Part shown: positions 33,813-43,628 of the stretch, one piece after another
How positions within the stretch are numbered: the stretch's first letter is position 1
How the letters are laid out: every line of letters begins with the position of its first letter
Source: an uncultured Flavobacterium sp.
GTDB taxonomy: Bacteria > Bacteroidota > Bacteroidia > Flavobacteriales > Flavobacteriaceae
NCBI RefSeq assembly: GCF_946478785.1
Contig: NZ_CAMLDD010000006.1
Span: 124,001-188,000 of the forward strand
Direction: 5' to 3'
Length of the DNA stretch: 64,000 nucleotides
The notes under the pieces: generated by a model
What the model was told of the DNA's origin: nothing
Database searches by the model: none
The model's input: the letters and a program-made list of their open reading frames with translations, nothing else
Position numbers and translations under genes: made by a program

Positions 33813-34493
33813 ATGAAAAAAAACAGCTCCATAATATTTCTCCTTCTAATTTCAGCCAATCTATTTGCACAAATTAACATGATCTCGAAAAAAATTTTTC
33901 TTGATTCGTTAAATCGTGAAGCAACACCTGAAAGCTATAGTTACACACGAGTAATTACCAACTATTCTCAAAAAAGTGTCAGATATGTTGTTACTGATTT
34001 TTATAAGAATGGAAGAAAGAAAATGACAGGCGCAACTTTAGACAAGGATGTTTTGAAGAAAGACGGAGAGTTTATTTACTATTATAAAAACGGATCAAAA
34101 GAATCTGTTGTTAATTACGCTGATGACCATAAAGTTGGAAAAGAATTAAATTGGTATGAAAATCAAGCTAAAAAATCAGAGAAACACAACTTTTGGGACC
34201 CAAAAACAAAAAAATCCCAAACCTTAATTCTTAATTTTTGGGATGAAAATAAAAATCAAACAGTAGTTGACGGAAATGGGGAATATGAGGATATAGGCAA
34301 ATTCGTATCAGAAAAAGGAGTTATTAAAAACGGCTTGAAGCATGGCGTATGGCAGGGAAACGATACTGCACGTAAAATTACTTTTACCAATAATTATGAT
34401 CAGGGAATTCTAGTTTCAGGAGTAAGCATAGATGAAAATAATGTAAAAACTTCTTATTCTTCTTTATCTAAAAAACAAAGTGCTAAGAAATAA
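33813..34493 (+). CDS. Exported YwqK/MORN-like repeat protein
   Basis: A 226 aa protein with signal peptide (SSIIFLLLISANLFAQ) and several MORN-like repeat units of the form YKNGRKKMTGATL, YYKNGSKESVVNYAD and WYENQAKKSEKHNFW, ending with ENGLK-type KNGLKHGVWQGND. These resemble the YwqK/antitoxin-like repeats widespread in Bacteroidota, of unknown function. No toxin is adjacent. It follows the GAF gene by 32 bases and may be co-transcribed. Confidence 0.68.
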   Translation: MKKNSSIIFLLLISANLFAQINMISKKIFLDSLNREATPESYSYTRVITNYSQKSVRYVVTDFYKNGRKKMTGATLDKDVLKKDGEFIYYYKNGSKESVVNYADDHKVGKELNWYENQAKKSEKHNFWDPKTKKSQTLILNFWDENKNQTVVDGNGEYEDIGKFVSEKGVIKNGLKHGVWQGNDTARKITFTNNYDQGILVSGVSIDENNVKTSYSSLSKKQSAKK

Positions 34494-34690
34494 CTGTTCC
34501 TTTTTATTAACAGCTACGCAATAAATGCGTTTATAGAAAACTGACGATTCTAAAATTTGCAAATAAGCTGACAGCTAAAGTTGCCCTAAGAATCAATCTC
34601 GAAAGATTAAAAAAAGAATATTTTCAAAGGCAAAATTGTCTAATCTATTAAATTTTCAATCTTTATATTTATTTTTCGAAAAAAAAGTAT

Positions 34691-34698
34691 TATTTTTG
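34691..34698 (+). promoter_or_regulatory. -7 element of rpsO
   Basis: TATTTTTG followed by CACCC, 55 bases before the rpsO ATG. The rest of 34494-34753 holds no gene that I can support. Confidence 0.6.
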
Positions 34699-34753
34699 CA
34701 CCCGTCTTACAAAAGCTGTATGACATACATAAAAATCATTAAATAATATTGGA

Positions 34754-35020
34754 ATGTATTTAACTAAAGAAAAGAAAGAAGAGATTTTCGCACAACACGG
34801 TGGTGCAACAAACACTGGAAGCGCAGAAGGTCAGATTGCATTGTTCACTTACAGAATTTCACACTTAACTGAGCACTTGAAAAAAAATCGTCACGATTAC
34901 AACACAGAGCGTTCACTTGTACTATTAGTAGGTAAAAGAAGAGCTTTGTTGGATTACTTGAAAAAGAAAGAGATCAACAGATATCGTGAGATTATCAAAG
35001 TATTGAATATCAGAAAATAA
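34754..35020 (+). CDS. rpsO: 30S ribosomal protein S15
   Basis: An 88 aa primary 16S rRNA-binding protein. Family motifs: TGSAEGQIALFTYRISHLTE near residue 21, HLKKNRHDYNTERSLVLLVG near 40, and KRRALLDYLKKKEINRYREI near 60. Normal length. It is followed by a terminator and then pnp, the classic rpsO-pnp gene order. It has no Shine-Dalgarno sequence, as usual here. Confidence 0.97.
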   Translation: MYLTKEKKEEIFAQHGGATNTGSAEGQIALFTYRISHLTEHLKKNRHDYNTERSLVLLVGKRRALLDYLKKKEINRYREIIKVLNIRK

Positions 35021-35030
35021 TCAATATAGG

Positions 35031-35058
35031 AAAGAGGTGCGAAAGTGCCTCTTTTTTT
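35031..35058 (+). terminator. Terminator after rpsO
   Basis: AAAGAGG (35031-35037) pairs with CCTCTTT (35048-35054), followed by further T residues. It may be leaky, allowing some read-through to pnp. Confidence 0.75.
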
Positions 35059-35231
35059 ATTTAAATTTAGAAAGCAGATTTTAGATTTTTAAATTTACTA
35101 ACGCATTAATATTGATTTTTGAAATTAATATTAACATTAAAAAAAGTTTGGTTTTTCATTGGGTTTTAGAAACAACAACTACACAACAACAACACAACTA
35201 AAACCCATTGTATAACCAATTAGGAAAAATT

Positions 35232-37367
35232 ATGATTCCACAATTATTTGTAGAAAAAATCGATTTAGGTGATGGCAGAAGCATCACAATCGAGACAGGA
35301 CGTTTAGCAAAACAAGCTGACGGTTCTGTAGTAGTAAGAATGGGCGACACGATGATACTTGCAACAGCAGTATCGGCACGTAGCGCTAACCCAGCGGTAG
35401 ATTTTTTACCATTAACTGTAGATTACCGCGAAAAATTTGCAGCAGCTGGTCGTTTTCCAGGAGGTTTCTTCAAGAGAGAAGCTCGTCCTAGCGATAGCGA
35501 AGTATTAACAATGAGATTAGTTGACCGTGTATTGCGTCCGCTTTTTCCAGATGATTACCATGCTGAAACACAAGTTATGATTCAGTTAATGTCTCATGAC
35601 GAAGAAGTTATGCCAGACGCTTTAGCTGGTTTAGCTGCATCTGCGGCATTAGCAGTTTCAGATATTCCTTTTTACAACTTAATTTCTGAAGTACGTGTTG
35701 CACGTATCGACGGAAAATTTGTAATCAATCCAAGCAGAACAGAATTAGAAAAATCAGACATCGACATGATGATTGGTGCTTCTTTGGATTCTGTTGCAAT
35801 GGTTGAAGGAGAGATGAAAGAAATTTCAGAAGCTGAAATGGTAGAAGCAATTAAATTTGCTCACGAAGCTATCAAAGTTCAAATTCAGGCACAATTACGT
35901 TTGCAGGCTGCTTTTGGTAAAAAAGAAATTCGTACTTACGAAGGTGAGAAAGAAAACGAAGAAATTTATAAAAAAGTAAAAGCTGCAGCATACGATAAAA
36001 TTTATAACATCGCTAAAGTTGGATCGGCTAAACACGAAAGAAGCGCTGCATTTGCTGAAGTAAAAGAAGAAGTAAAAGCTTTATTTACTGAAGAAGAATT
36101 AGCTGCTGACGGAGATTTAGTTTCTAAATATTTTTACAAAACTAACAAAGAGGCTGTTCGTAACGTAGTATTAGAATTAGGTGTTCGTTTAGATGGTAGA
36201 AAAACAACAGACATCAGACCAATCTGGTGTGAAATTGATTACTTACCAAGAGTTCACGGTTCTGCATTATTTACTCGTGGAGAAACTCAGGCTTTGGCTA
36301 CTGTAACTTTAGGAACTTCAAGAGAAGCTAACCAAATTGATTCTCCATCTGAGCAAGGTGAAGAGAAATTCTATTTGCACTATAACTTCCCTCCTTTCTC
36401 TACTGGTGAAGCAAAACCTTTAAGAGGAACTTCAAGAAGAGAAGTTGGTCACGGTAACTTAGCTCAAAGAGCTTTGAAAAATATGATTCCTGCTGATTGT
36501 CCTTACACAATTCGTATTGTTTCTGAAGTTTTAGAATCTAACGGTTCTTCTTCTATGGCAACAGTTTGTGCAGGAACAATGGCTTTGATGGATGCTGGGG
36601 TTCAAATGGTAAAACCAGTTTCTGGAATTGCTATGGGATTGATTACTGACGGTGAGAAATTTGCCGTATTGTCTGATATTTTAGGCGACGAAGATCACTT
36701 AGGAGACATGGACTTTAAAGTAACAGGAACTGCTGACGGTATTACAGCTTGTCAGATGGATATCAAAATTGATGGATTGCGTTACGATATTATGGAACAG
36801 GCTTTAGGACAAGCTCGTGAAGGAAGATTGCATATTTTAGGGAAATTGACTGAAACTATTGCGACTCCAAGAGAAGATGTAAAAGCACACTCTCCAAAAA
36901 TCATTACCAGAACTATCCCTGGAAACTTTATTGGAGCATTAATTGGACCTGGTGGAAAAGTAATTCAGGAATTACAAAAAGCTACAGGAACAACTATTGT
37001 AATCAATGAAGTTGATGAACAAGGAGTTATCGAAATCTTAGGTACAGATCCTGCCGGAATCGAAGCAGTATTGGCTAAAATCAAGTCAATCACTTTCAAA
37101 CCACAGATGGGCGAAGCTTACGAAGTGAAAGTAATTAAAATGTTAGATTTTGGAGCTGTAGTGGAATATACTGCTGCACCAGGAAATGAAGTTTTATTAC
37201 ACGTATCCGAATTAGCTTGGGAACGTACTGAAAACGTTACTGATGTTGTAAACATGGGTGATGTGTTTGAAGTAAAATACTTAGGGCTTGATCCTAAAAC
37301 TAAAAAAGAAAAAGTGTCAAGAAAAGCACTTTTACAAAGACCTCCGCGTGAAGAGAAAAAAGAGTAA
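35232..37367 (+). CDS. pnp: Polyribonucleotide nucleotidyltransferase
   Basis: Phosphorolytic 3'-5' exoribonuclease of RNA turnover, a trimer in the cytoplasm. I start at the ATG at 35232 ([17 protein letters not shown]) rather than the TTG eight codons earlier. The 711 aa protein has RNase PH domain 1 (about 1-220), a helical linker, RNase PH domain 2 (about 310-540; [20 protein letters not shown]), a KH domain with [15 protein letters not shown] near 570, and a C-terminal S1 domain ([16 protein letters not shown] near 655). Length is typical. Confidence 0.97.
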   Translation: MIPQLFVEKIDLGDGRSITIETGRLAKQADGSVVVRMGDTMILATAVSARSANPAVDFLPLTVDYREKFAAAGRFPGGFFKREARPSDSEVLTMRLVDRVLRPLFPDDYHAETQVMIQLMSHDEEVMPDALAGLAASAALAVSDIPFYNLISEVRVARIDGKFVINPSRTELEKSDIDMMIGASLDSVAMVEGEMKEISEAEMVEAIKFAHEAIKVQIQAQLRLQAAFGKKEIRTYEGEKENEEIYKKVKAAAYDKIYNIAKVGSAKHERSAAFAEVKEEVKALFTEEELAADGDLVSKYFYKTNKEAVRNVVLELGVRLDGRKTTDIRPIWCEIDYLPRVHGSALFTRGETQALATVTLGTSREANQIDSPSEQGEEKFYLHYNFPPFSTGEAKPLRGTSRREVGHGNLAQRALKNMIPADCPYTIRIVSEVLESNGSSSMATVCAGTMALMDAGVQMVKPVSGIAMGLITDGEKFAVLSDILGDEDHLGDMDFKVTGTADGITACQMDIKIDGLRYDIMEQALGQAREGRLHILGKLTETIATPREDVKAHSPKIITRTIPGNFIGALIGPGGKVIQELQKATGTTIVINEVDEQGVIEILGTDPAGIEAVLAKIKSITFKPQMGEAYEVKVIKMLDFGAVVEYTAAPGNEVLLHVSELAWERTENVTDVVNMGDVFEVKYLGLDPKTKKEKVSRKALLQRPPREEKKE

Positions 37368-37400
37368 TCAGATCTTAGTTTACTAAAGGTTTATTCATAG

Positions 37401-37440
37401 AAAACCCCAATTCATTTATTTTGAATTGGGGTTTTCGTTT
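37401..37440 (+). terminator. Terminator of pnp
   Basis: AAAACCCCAATTCA (37401-37414) pairs perfectly with TGAATTGGGGTTTT (37422-37435) around a 7-base loop, followed by a T-rich end. A strong 14-bp stem. Confidence 0.88.
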
Positions 37441-37625
37441 TAAAAAACAACAAATAATTAAATTACAAATACATTACACCATTCTTTACACAATTAAAAA
37501 TCAAAAAGTTACTAGATAAAGATGCAGGAAATAAATTAAAACTAAAAAAGACTACTATTTTTTTTAAAAGTTATTGTAACATTATTGCTACTTCTTACGT
37601 ATAACCATTCGTACACTTTAAAAAT

Positions 37626-37631
37626 AAGGAG
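37626..37631 (+). promoter_or_regulatory. Shine-Dalgarno sequence before rpoD
   Basis: AAGGAG ends eight bases before the rpoD ATG, an ideal spacing. It is the clearest such site in the window, where other genes lack one. Flavobacterial ribosomes normally hide the anti-Shine-Dalgarno tail, so this is exceptional. Confidence 0.75.
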
Positions 37632-37639
37632 ACAATACA

Positions 37640-38503
37640 ATGAGACAACTTAAAATAACCAAGCAGGTAACTAATCGTGAAACTGCATCATTAGATAAAT
37701 ACCTGCAAGAAATCGGAAAAGTTGACCTGATTACCGCTGATGAAGAGGTAGAATTGGCACAAAGAATAAAGGCTGGGGATCAAAGAGCATTAGAAAAACT
37801 TACAAAAGCCAACCTACGGTTCGTAGTATCGGTTGCTAAACAATATCAAAATCAAGGACTAACACTTCCTGATTTAATTAACGAAGGAAACTTAGGTTTA
37901 ATTAAAGCGGCTCAACGTTTTGATGAAACCCGTGGTTTTAAATTTATCTCTTACGCAGTTTGGTGGATTCGTCAATCAATCCTTCAGGCTTTGGCAGAAC
38001 AATCACGTATCGTTCGTTTGCCATTAAACAAAATTGGTTCTATCAATAAAATCAACAAAATGTATGCTTTATTAGAGCAATCTAACGAGCGTCCGCCTTC
38101 TGCTGAGGAAATTGCAAAAGAACTTGACATGACTGTAAATGATGTAAAAGAGTCTATGAAAAACTCTGGTCGTCACTTATCTATGGATGCTCCACTTGTT
38201 GAGGGAGAAGATTCTAACCTTTATGACGTTTTACGTTCTGGAGAATCTCCAAACCCTGACAGAGAATTAATTCACGAATCATTACGTACTGAGATTGAGC
38301 GTTCATTAGAAACATTAACTCCAAGAGAGGCTGATGTTGTTCGTTTGTATTTTGGTCTTGGCGACCAGCACCCAATGACTTTAGAAGAAATTGGAGAAAC
38401 TTTCGACTTAACCCGTGAGCGTGTTCGTCAGATTAAAGAAAAAGCAATCCGTAGATTAAAACATACTTCCAGAAGTAAAATCTTAAAAACATATTTAGGC
38501 TAA
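37640..38503 (+). CDS. rpoD: Primary sigma factor RpoD (short Bacteroidota form)
   Basis: A 287 aa sigma-70 family protein, the vegetative sigma factor of Bacteroidota. It recognises the TTG/TAnnTTTG promoters seen throughout the window. It lacks region 1.1 and the non-conserved insert. Region 1.2 ([20 protein letters not shown]), region 2 ([34 protein letters not shown]), region 3 ([16 protein letters not shown]) and the region 4.2 helix-turn-helix ([20 protein letters not shown]) are all present. The AAGGAG upstream implies unusual translational control. No consensus promoter is seen in 37441-37625, so its own promoter differs or lies further away. Confidence 0.96.
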   Translation: MRQLKITKQVTNRETASLDKYLQEIGKVDLITADEEVELAQRIKAGDQRALEKLTKANLRFVVSVAKQYQNQGLTLPDLINEGNLGLIKAAQRFDETRGFKFISYAVWWIRQSILQALAEQSRIVRLPLNKIGSINKINKMYALLEQSNERPPSAEEIAKELDMTVNDVKESMKNSGRHLSMDAPLVEGEDSNLYDVLRSGESPNPDRELIHESLRTEIERSLETLTPREADVVRLYFGLGDQHPMTLEEIGETFDLTRERVRQIKEKAIRRLKHTSRSKILKTYLG

Positions 38504-38623
38504 TTAGTCTTAAAGTTAGAAAGTTTATAAAATCCAAAAGTTTTCTTTTGACTTTATGTATTTGACTTTCGACTAACAGTAAACAACAGTTTGATTGACT
38601 GTTCGTTTTTTGATTGATGATTG

Positions 38624-38658
38624 AAACTCCGGCTGATTACCGGAGTTTTTTATTTTTT
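38624..38658 (+). terminator. Terminator after rpoD
   Basis: AAACTCCGG (38624-38632) pairs with CCGGAGTTT (38640-38648) around a 7-base loop, followed by a T-rich tail. It lies 120 bases after the rpoD stop and just before the rpe promoter. Confidence 0.85.
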
Positions 38659-38663
38659 ATAAT

Positions 38664-38671
38664 TACCTTTG
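38664..38671 (+). promoter_or_regulatory. -7 element of rpe
   Basis: TACCTTTG followed by CA, 26 bases before the rpe ATG at 38698. Confidence 0.6.
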
Positions 38672-38697
38672 CAAAAATAACACAACACACAATTAAA

Positions 38698-39360
38698 ATG
38701 AAGAATACACTTATTGCTCCTTCTGTTCTTGCAGCTGATTTTGCCAATTTACAACGTGATATCGAAATGATTAACGACAGTCAGGCTGATTGGTTTCACA
38801 TTGATATTATGGATGGAGTATTTGTTCCGAATATCTCTTTTGGAATGCCGGTTTTAGAAGCAATTTCAAAACATGCAAAAAAAACAATTGATGTGCATTT
38901 AATGATTGTTGATCCGGATCGTTACATTAAAACTTTTGCAGATTTAGGAGCAAACATTCTAAGCGTACACTATGAAGCTTGTACACATTTACATAGAACA
39001 TTGCAAGCCATTAAAGCTGAAGGGATGAAAGCAGGAGTTGCTATTAATCCGCATACCAATATTGATTTATTAGAAGATGTGATTAACGATATTGACTTAG
39101 TTTGCATTATGAGTGTAAATCCAGGTTTTGGCGGACAATCATTTATTGAAAACACTTACGATAAAGTTAAAAAACTAAAAACCTTGATTACAAGCAAAAA
39201 TGCTTCGACACTTATCGAAATTGACGGTGGCGTAACAAATAAAAATGCAAAACAATTAGTAGAAGCTGGTGCTGATGTTTTAGTCGCAGGGAGTTTTGTT
39301 TTTAAAGCAGAAAATCCAACAACAACTATTGCTGACTTAAAAGTCCTTACTGCTCTTTAA
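38698..39360 (+). CDS. rpe: Ribulose-phosphate 3-epimerase
   Basis: Pentose-phosphate enzyme interconverting ribulose 5-phosphate and xylulose 5-phosphate. A 220 aa TIM barrel with IAPSVLAADFANL at the start, HIDIMDGVFVPNISFG near residue 34, DVHLMIVDPDRYI near 66, SVNPGFGGQSFIENTYDKVK near 141 and EIDGGVTNKNA near 175. The ATG at 38698 is taken because the in-frame extension to 38614 crosses the upstream terminator and -7. The last 24 bases overlap the convergent nuclease gene. Confidence 0.95.
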   Translation: MKNTLIAPSVLAADFANLQRDIEMINDSQADWFHIDIMDGVFVPNISFGMPVLEAISKHAKKTIDVHLMIVDPDRYIKTFADLGANILSVHYEACTHLHRTLQAIKAEGMKAGVAINPHTNIDLLEDVINDIDLVCIMSVNPGFGGQSFIENTYDKVKKLKTLITSKNASTLIEIDGGVTNKNAKQLVEAGADVLVAGSFVFKAENPTTTIADLKVLTAL

Positions 39361-40119
39361 GTTTTTTAAATTAGGAAAGAAATCAATTCCTGTCATTTTT
39401 TCTAAAGTTTCAACAGGAACTACAAACTCATAAATTCCTTTTTGGCTTTTTTCATTTGGAACTAAAAAAGCAATTGCCTTATGTTCCTTTCCTGATTTAG
39501 CTAAAACAATTTTATAAAAATATTTAGGAACAGAAACCTCTTCTGTTCCTATTCTTTTATCTGCATCTTTCAAAACCCCTCCTGTAACTACATATACATT
39601 ATTGTACTTCCCGGCCCAATAGCGCACTTTATTTTCTAAACGGTTCCAAACTCCGCTATTAAAATCATGTTTTTGAGGCGAAATATTCGAGGTATAGAAT
39701 GTATCATCATATGCCTTTTTATCAAACTCCATATCGCCTGCCGGACAAAGATGTCCTTTATCATATCCCGATTTTTTATAATTCCTCCAGTCAGCCGAGC
39801 CTGTTGTTACCTTCGGGTCTTCAATAAAATAAGGCCTCTTAAAATCATTATTTTTCAGATACTCTTTTTTTAATTCATATGCTACCCATTCTGCTTGTTC
39901 AAATTTTTCATTATATGATAATGTATAGTAATCGTGTTTTACAATCTGCCGTGTTGTCGAAGTTGGTAAATATGCAATTGAATAGCCTGATTGAGAAACA
40001 TTTTGCATTGGAGGAACAAAGGCATTTTGAGTCAAAAGCATTTCCTTTTTTTCATTTCGCTCATTTTTACAAGAGACAATAAATAGAGTAATTAAAAATA
40101 AAACGAGTATGTTCTTCAT
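39337..40119 (-). CDS. Exported DNA/RNA non-specific endonuclease (lipoprotein)
   Basis: A 260 aa member of the Serratia-nuclease (ββα-metal) family. A lipoprotein signal (MKNILVLFLITLFIVSC) is followed by the active-site motif YDKGHLCPAGDMEFDKKA near residue 127 (DRGH-type, with Lys for Arg). The metal-binding NISPQKHDFNSGVWNRLE lies near 150. It probably degrades nucleic acids at the cell surface for nutrient use. The ATG at 40119 is chosen over a TTG at 40128. It converges on rpe with a 24-base overlap. Confidence 0.9.
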   Translation of the reverse strand: MKNILVLFLITLFIVSCKNERNEKKEMLLTQNAFVPPMQNVSQSGYSIAYLPTSTTRQIVKHDYYTLSYNEKFEQAEWVAYELKKEYLKNNDFKRPYFIEDPKVTTGSADWRNYKKSGYDKGHLCPAGDMEFDKKAYDDTFYTSNISPQKHDFNSGVWNRLENKVRYWAGKYNNVYVVTGGVLKDADKRIGTEEVSVPKYFYKIVLAKSGKEHKAIAFLVPNEKSQKGIYEFVVPVETLEKMTGIDFFPNLKNLKSSKDF

Positions 40120-40134
40120 ATTATGCAACTAAAT

Positions 40135-40173
40135 ATTTTAAAAAAAAAAGCTCCATAAACTTAAATATGGAGC
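40135..40173 (-). terminator. Terminator of prc
   Basis: On the minus strand GCTCCATA (40173-40166) pairs with TATGGAGC (40157-40150) around an 8-base loop, followed by a run of T (A run 40149-40140 on plus). It lies between the prc stop and the nuclease start. Confidence 0.85.
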
Positions 40174-40204
40174 CTTAACTATATGTTTAAACTGATTCAA
40201 AAAA

Positions 40205-42391
40205 TTAAGATTTAACCAGTTTGTCTTTTTTTATTTTAGAAGAAGTAGTTTGTTTGTTACTATTGTTTTTAGACTGCAAATCATCTAATACATTCAAAGC
40301 TTCTTCTACATAAACATCTTTTGCCAAAGCCTGATGCCAAGCCTCTCTTTTTTCTTTTAAAGAAGCATCATTTGCCATTTCAATATTTTCATAAGGCAGT
40401 GATTTAAAAACTAAGTTGTTTTTATAATCAGCAATTGGTTTGTATTTTTTGCCTTCACTTTCTACTTGCTCTTGCGTAGCTTTGAAGCTTTTAATGTTCA
40501 AGCTGTATGTGTTTTCCTTGTTTTTAACGTCAATCCATTTTGCATTATCCTCTATTAATTTAAATTGAGGATTTTGAGCTATTCTAAGCTTACTATTTAG
40601 TATTGCCTGATTGAAATTCTCATTCGGATTCCATGTATTATAGTTTGCCGGATCTATTTTATCCCAAGGCATTGCATTATCCATATCACGTTCGCCCATT
40701 TTTAAATAAGCATACCGGTCAGGCATTACAACATCACTTTTCACACCTTCTAACTGTGTGGAACCACCATTAATCCTATAGAATTTTTGAGCTGTTGCCT
40801 TTAATGCGCCAAAATCACCAAAATCACTATTACGAACAAATTGATTTAAATCGATAACTGTCTGTACTGTACCTTTACCATAAGTTTGTTTACTGCCGAT
40901 AATAACACCACGTTTATAATCCTGAATTGCAGCTGCCAATATCTCAGATGCAGATGCAGAAAAACTATTTACCATTATTACCAATGGTCCATCCCATTCT
41001 ATTTTCTTATCCCTATCATACAAAACCTCTTTCTTTTTTCCAGCTGATTTTACCTGAACAATTGGACCTTCCTCAATAAATAGTCCAGCAATATCAACTA
41101 CAGTAGAAAGTGATCCGCCTCCGTCATCACGCACATCAAGTACAATTCCACTAATATTTTCTTTTTTAAGTCTTTCTACCTCCAGTGCAATATCTTTACC
41201 GGCATCGCGACCATCTTTGTTCTCAAAATCGATATAAAATTTAGGCAGATAAATCACCCCATATTTCAATCCGTTTTTTTCTACAATACTTGACTTAGCG
41301 TAAGTTTCTTCAATTTCGACAACATCCCTGATAATTGAAATAACTTTGATAGTCCCATCTACCTTTTTTACGGTAAGCCTTACTTCTGTTCCTTTATGTC
41401 CTTTAATTTTTTTCACAACGTCATCAAGACGCATACCTACTACATCAACAGGCTCTGCGTTTCCTTGTGCTACTTTCAAAATTAAATCACCTGCTTCCAG
41501 TTCTTTTCCTTTCCAGGCAGGACCTCCTGAAATCAATTCGTCAATTTGTGTAAAATCGTTTTTCTTCGTCAAACGAGCTCCGATACCTTCTAATTTTCCA
41601 CTAATATTTACATCAAATCGATCTTTATCCTCTGGTGCAAAATAGCTTGTATGAGGATCAAAACGGGTCATAATTGAGTTTACATACACCGAAAACCAAT
41701 CTTGCTTGTCAAGATCTTTTATTAAACTAAAATTATCATCCAAAGATTTTAAAGAACTCTCGCGTGTTTCTTTTTCCAGTGCCTCAAAAGATTTTGCTTT
41801 ATAAGCGGGATCAGTTTTCTTCTTATCTTCCTCCAGCTTTTGTTTTGTAACCAAAGATGAAAGGGTTGACAACTTTATTTGTTTTCTCCATCTTTCATTA
41901 ATTTCAGCCGTATTTTTTGCGTAAGGAATTTTCTCATAATCTGCATTAAAAGTTTCATCAACATCATAATTGAATGGTTGGGACAAAAGGGCTTTATATC
42001 TTTTTTTGCTCTCTTCCATACGTTTCATCAATCTGGTATAAGTAAGATTAAAAAACGTCAGGTCCTTATTAAGGAACTGCTCATCAAGCATTAATTCATA
42101 TTGCTTAAATTCATCTATATCAGATTGGAGAAAAAAACGTTTCGAAGGATCAAGTGCTTCAATATAATCCTTAAAAATTCCTTTTGAAAAAGCATCGTCT
42201 ATAGGTGGTGGACTATAATGCCCTTTTTCTATAACAAAAGCCAATAATTCTAATAGCATTTTGTCTTTATTTGGATCCGGATCTACTGTTTTATCAGCAG
42301 TTACCCTGAATGCAAATAAAGTTAAGGACAAGCATAATACGGCTATGAGGATTTTATAATTTCGTTTCATAAATTTAATAATAGCATTCAT
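40205..42391 (-). CDS. prc: Carboxy-terminal processing protease (Prc/Tsp family)
   Basis: A 728 aa periplasmic S41 protease. A signal anchor (ILIAVLCLSLTLFAF) is followed by an N-terminal helical domain (about 40-240), a PDZ domain (about 255-345; GPAWKGKELEAGDLILKV), and the S41 core. The core has VMVN-type VIMVNSFSASASEILAAAIQ (catalytic Ser) and TYGKGTVQTV (catalytic Lys), then a long C-terminal DUF3340-like region. It trims or degrades periplasmic and lipoprotein substrates. Starts at ATG 42391 or 42370 are both plausible; a TTG at 42394 is not preferred. Confidence 0.93.
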   Translation of the reverse strand: MNAIIKFMKRNYKILIAVLCLSLTLFAFRVTADKTVDPDPNKDKMLLELLAFVIEKGHYSPPPIDDAFSKGIFKDYIEALDPSKRFFLQSDIDEFKQYELMLDEQFLNKDLTFFNLTYTRLMKRMEESKKRYKALLSQPFNYDVDETFNADYEKIPYAKNTAEINERWRKQIKLSTLSSLVTKQKLEEDKKKTDPAYKAKSFEALEKETRESSLKSLDDNFSLIKDLDKQDWFSVYVNSIMTRFDPHTSYFAPEDKDRFDVNISGKLEGIGARLTKKNDFTQIDELISGGPAWKGKELEAGDLILKVAQGNAEPVDVVGMRLDDVVKKIKGHKGTEVRLTVKKVDGTIKVISIIRDVVEIEETYAKSSIVEKNGLKYGVIYLPKFYIDFENKDGRDAGKDIALEVERLKKENISGIVLDVRDDGGGSLSTVVDIAGLFIEEGPIVQVKSAGKKKEVLYDRDKKIEWDGPLVIMVNSFSASASEILAAAIQDYKRGVIIGSKQTYGKGTVQTVIDLNQFVRNSDFGDFGALKATAQKFYRINGGSTQLEGVKSDVVMPDRYAYLKMGERDMDNAMPWDKIDPANYNTWNPNENFNQAILNSKLRIAQNPQFKLIEDNAKWIDVKNKENTYSLNIKSFKATQEQVESEGKKYKPIADYKNNLVFKSLPYENIEMANDASLKEKREAWHQALAKDVYVEEALNVLDDLQSKNNSNKQTTSSKIKKDKLVKS

Positions 42392-42550
42392 CAATTTTTT
42401 AATCTAAGTTATGGTAAAAACCAAGCCAGTAAAGCCAAGCATACTATAATTTTTTGTTAAAGATATGAAAATCTTTGAATCGCAAAAAGCTTAGAGAATT
42501 TAGTTGATAAATTTTAATTTATTTGTTAGTATTCTAAAAAATTCTGTCCC

Positions 42551-42558
42551 TACATTTG
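42551..42558 (+). promoter_or_regulatory. -7 element of surE
   Basis: TACATTTG, 34 bases before the ATG at 42593. A TTG at 42523-42525 lies 25 bases upstream, slightly beyond the usual spacing. Confidence 0.5.
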
Positions 42559-42592
42559 TCTTGAAAATCTTATATTCAAAAATAATCCTATC

Positions 42593-43372
42593 ATGAAAAA
42601 CAAAAAACCTTTAATATTAGTAACTAATGATGATGGTATTACTGCTCCTGGCATAAGAAGTTTAATTGAGGTTATGAAAACTATTGGAGAAGTGATTGTT
42701 GTAGCACCTGACAAACCACAAAGTGCTACAGGACATGCTATTACTATAAACAATACTTTATATTTGAACAAAATATCTAAAGAAAATGACCCTATTACAG
42801 AATATAGCTGCTCTGGCACTCCTGTAGATTGTGTAAAACTGGCAGTAAATGAAATTTTGAAGAGAAAGCCTGATTTATGCGTATCAGGAGTCAATCATGG
42901 TTCAAACTCTTCTATAAATGTAATTTATTCAGGAACTTTGAGTGCTGCTGTTGAAGCAGGAATCGAGGGAATTCAGGCTATAGGTTTTTCATTATTAGAT
43001 TATAATTGGGATGCAGATTTTGAGCCCATAAAATCTCTTATAAAAAAAATAGTTTTAGAAACTCTTGAAAAAAAATTACCCCCGGGCGTTATTTTAAATG
43101 TTAATTTTCCCAAATTAAAAGAAAAAGAAATCAAAGGCATTAAAATTTGCAGGCAGGCAAAAGCTCTTTGGATAGAAAAATTTGACAAACGACAAACACC
43201 GTTCGGAAAGGACTACTATTGGCTTTCAGGTGAATTCGTAAATCAGGATAAAGGGGATGACACCGATGAATGGGCATTAGAGAATGGTTATGTTTCTGTA
43301 GTACCCGTTCAATTTGACCTAACTGCACATCATGCAATTCAGCAACTAAACACCTGGGATTTAAACGAATAA
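42593..43372 (+). CDS. surE: 5'/3'-nucleotidase SurE
   Basis: Metal-dependent nucleoside monophosphate phosphatase, 259 aa. The SurE motif LVTNDDGITAPGIRSL (metal-binding Asp pair) is at residues 8-23. PDKPQSATGHAIT follows near 40, CSGTPVDCVKLAVNEI near 73, and SGVNHGSNSSINVIYSGTLS near 94. It has its own promoter; the gap to lpxB is 256 bases. Confidence 0.95.
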   Translation: MKNKKPLILVTNDDGITAPGIRSLIEVMKTIGEVIVVAPDKPQSATGHAITINNTLYLNKISKENDPITEYSCSGTPVDCVKLAVNEILKRKPDLCVSGVNHGSNSSINVIYSGTLSAAVEAGIEGIQAIGFSLLDYNWDADFEPIKSLIKKIVLETLEKKLPPGVILNVNFPKLKEKEIKGIKICRQAKALWIEKFDKRQTPFGKDYYWLSGEFVNQDKGDDTDEWALENGYVSVVPVQFDLTAHHAIQQLNTWDLNE

Positions 43373-43500
43373 AACATATCCAACGAGCCATCTTTTTTAG
43401 ATTCTCGTCCTTATTTTAGACTCATGTTTTTTTGTTTTTATTAATGAGTCATTTTGGAAATGATTGTTTTAGCAATTTCAACTTTACTGACTTAAGTTAC

Positions 43501-43508
43501 TATCTTTG
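43501..43508 (+). promoter_or_regulatory. -7 element of the lpxB operon
   Basis: TATCTTTG lies 120 bases upstream of the lpxB ATG, implying a leader of about 115 bases that includes a 24-codon ORF. Confidence 0.45.
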
Positions 43509-43544
43509 TATTAGATTCCTTTAAAAATACTATCGACGTATGAA

Positions 43545-43619
43545 ATGAGCATGACCCTAACTTGGTCGCAAGCACTAATAAAAATCTGCGAATTACATAT
43601 GCCCGATAAATATCAATAA
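43545..43619 (+). CDS. Possible leader ORF (24 aa) before lpxB
   Basis: ATG at 43545 to TAA at 43619, beginning MSMTLTWSQALIKICELHM. It ends nine bases before lpxB and lies wholly in the predicted leader. No homology is recognised. It could be a translational leader, a decayed gene end or chance. Confidence 0.2.
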   Translation: MSMTLTWSQALIKICELHMPDKYQ

Positions 43620-43628
43620 GTTTTACAT

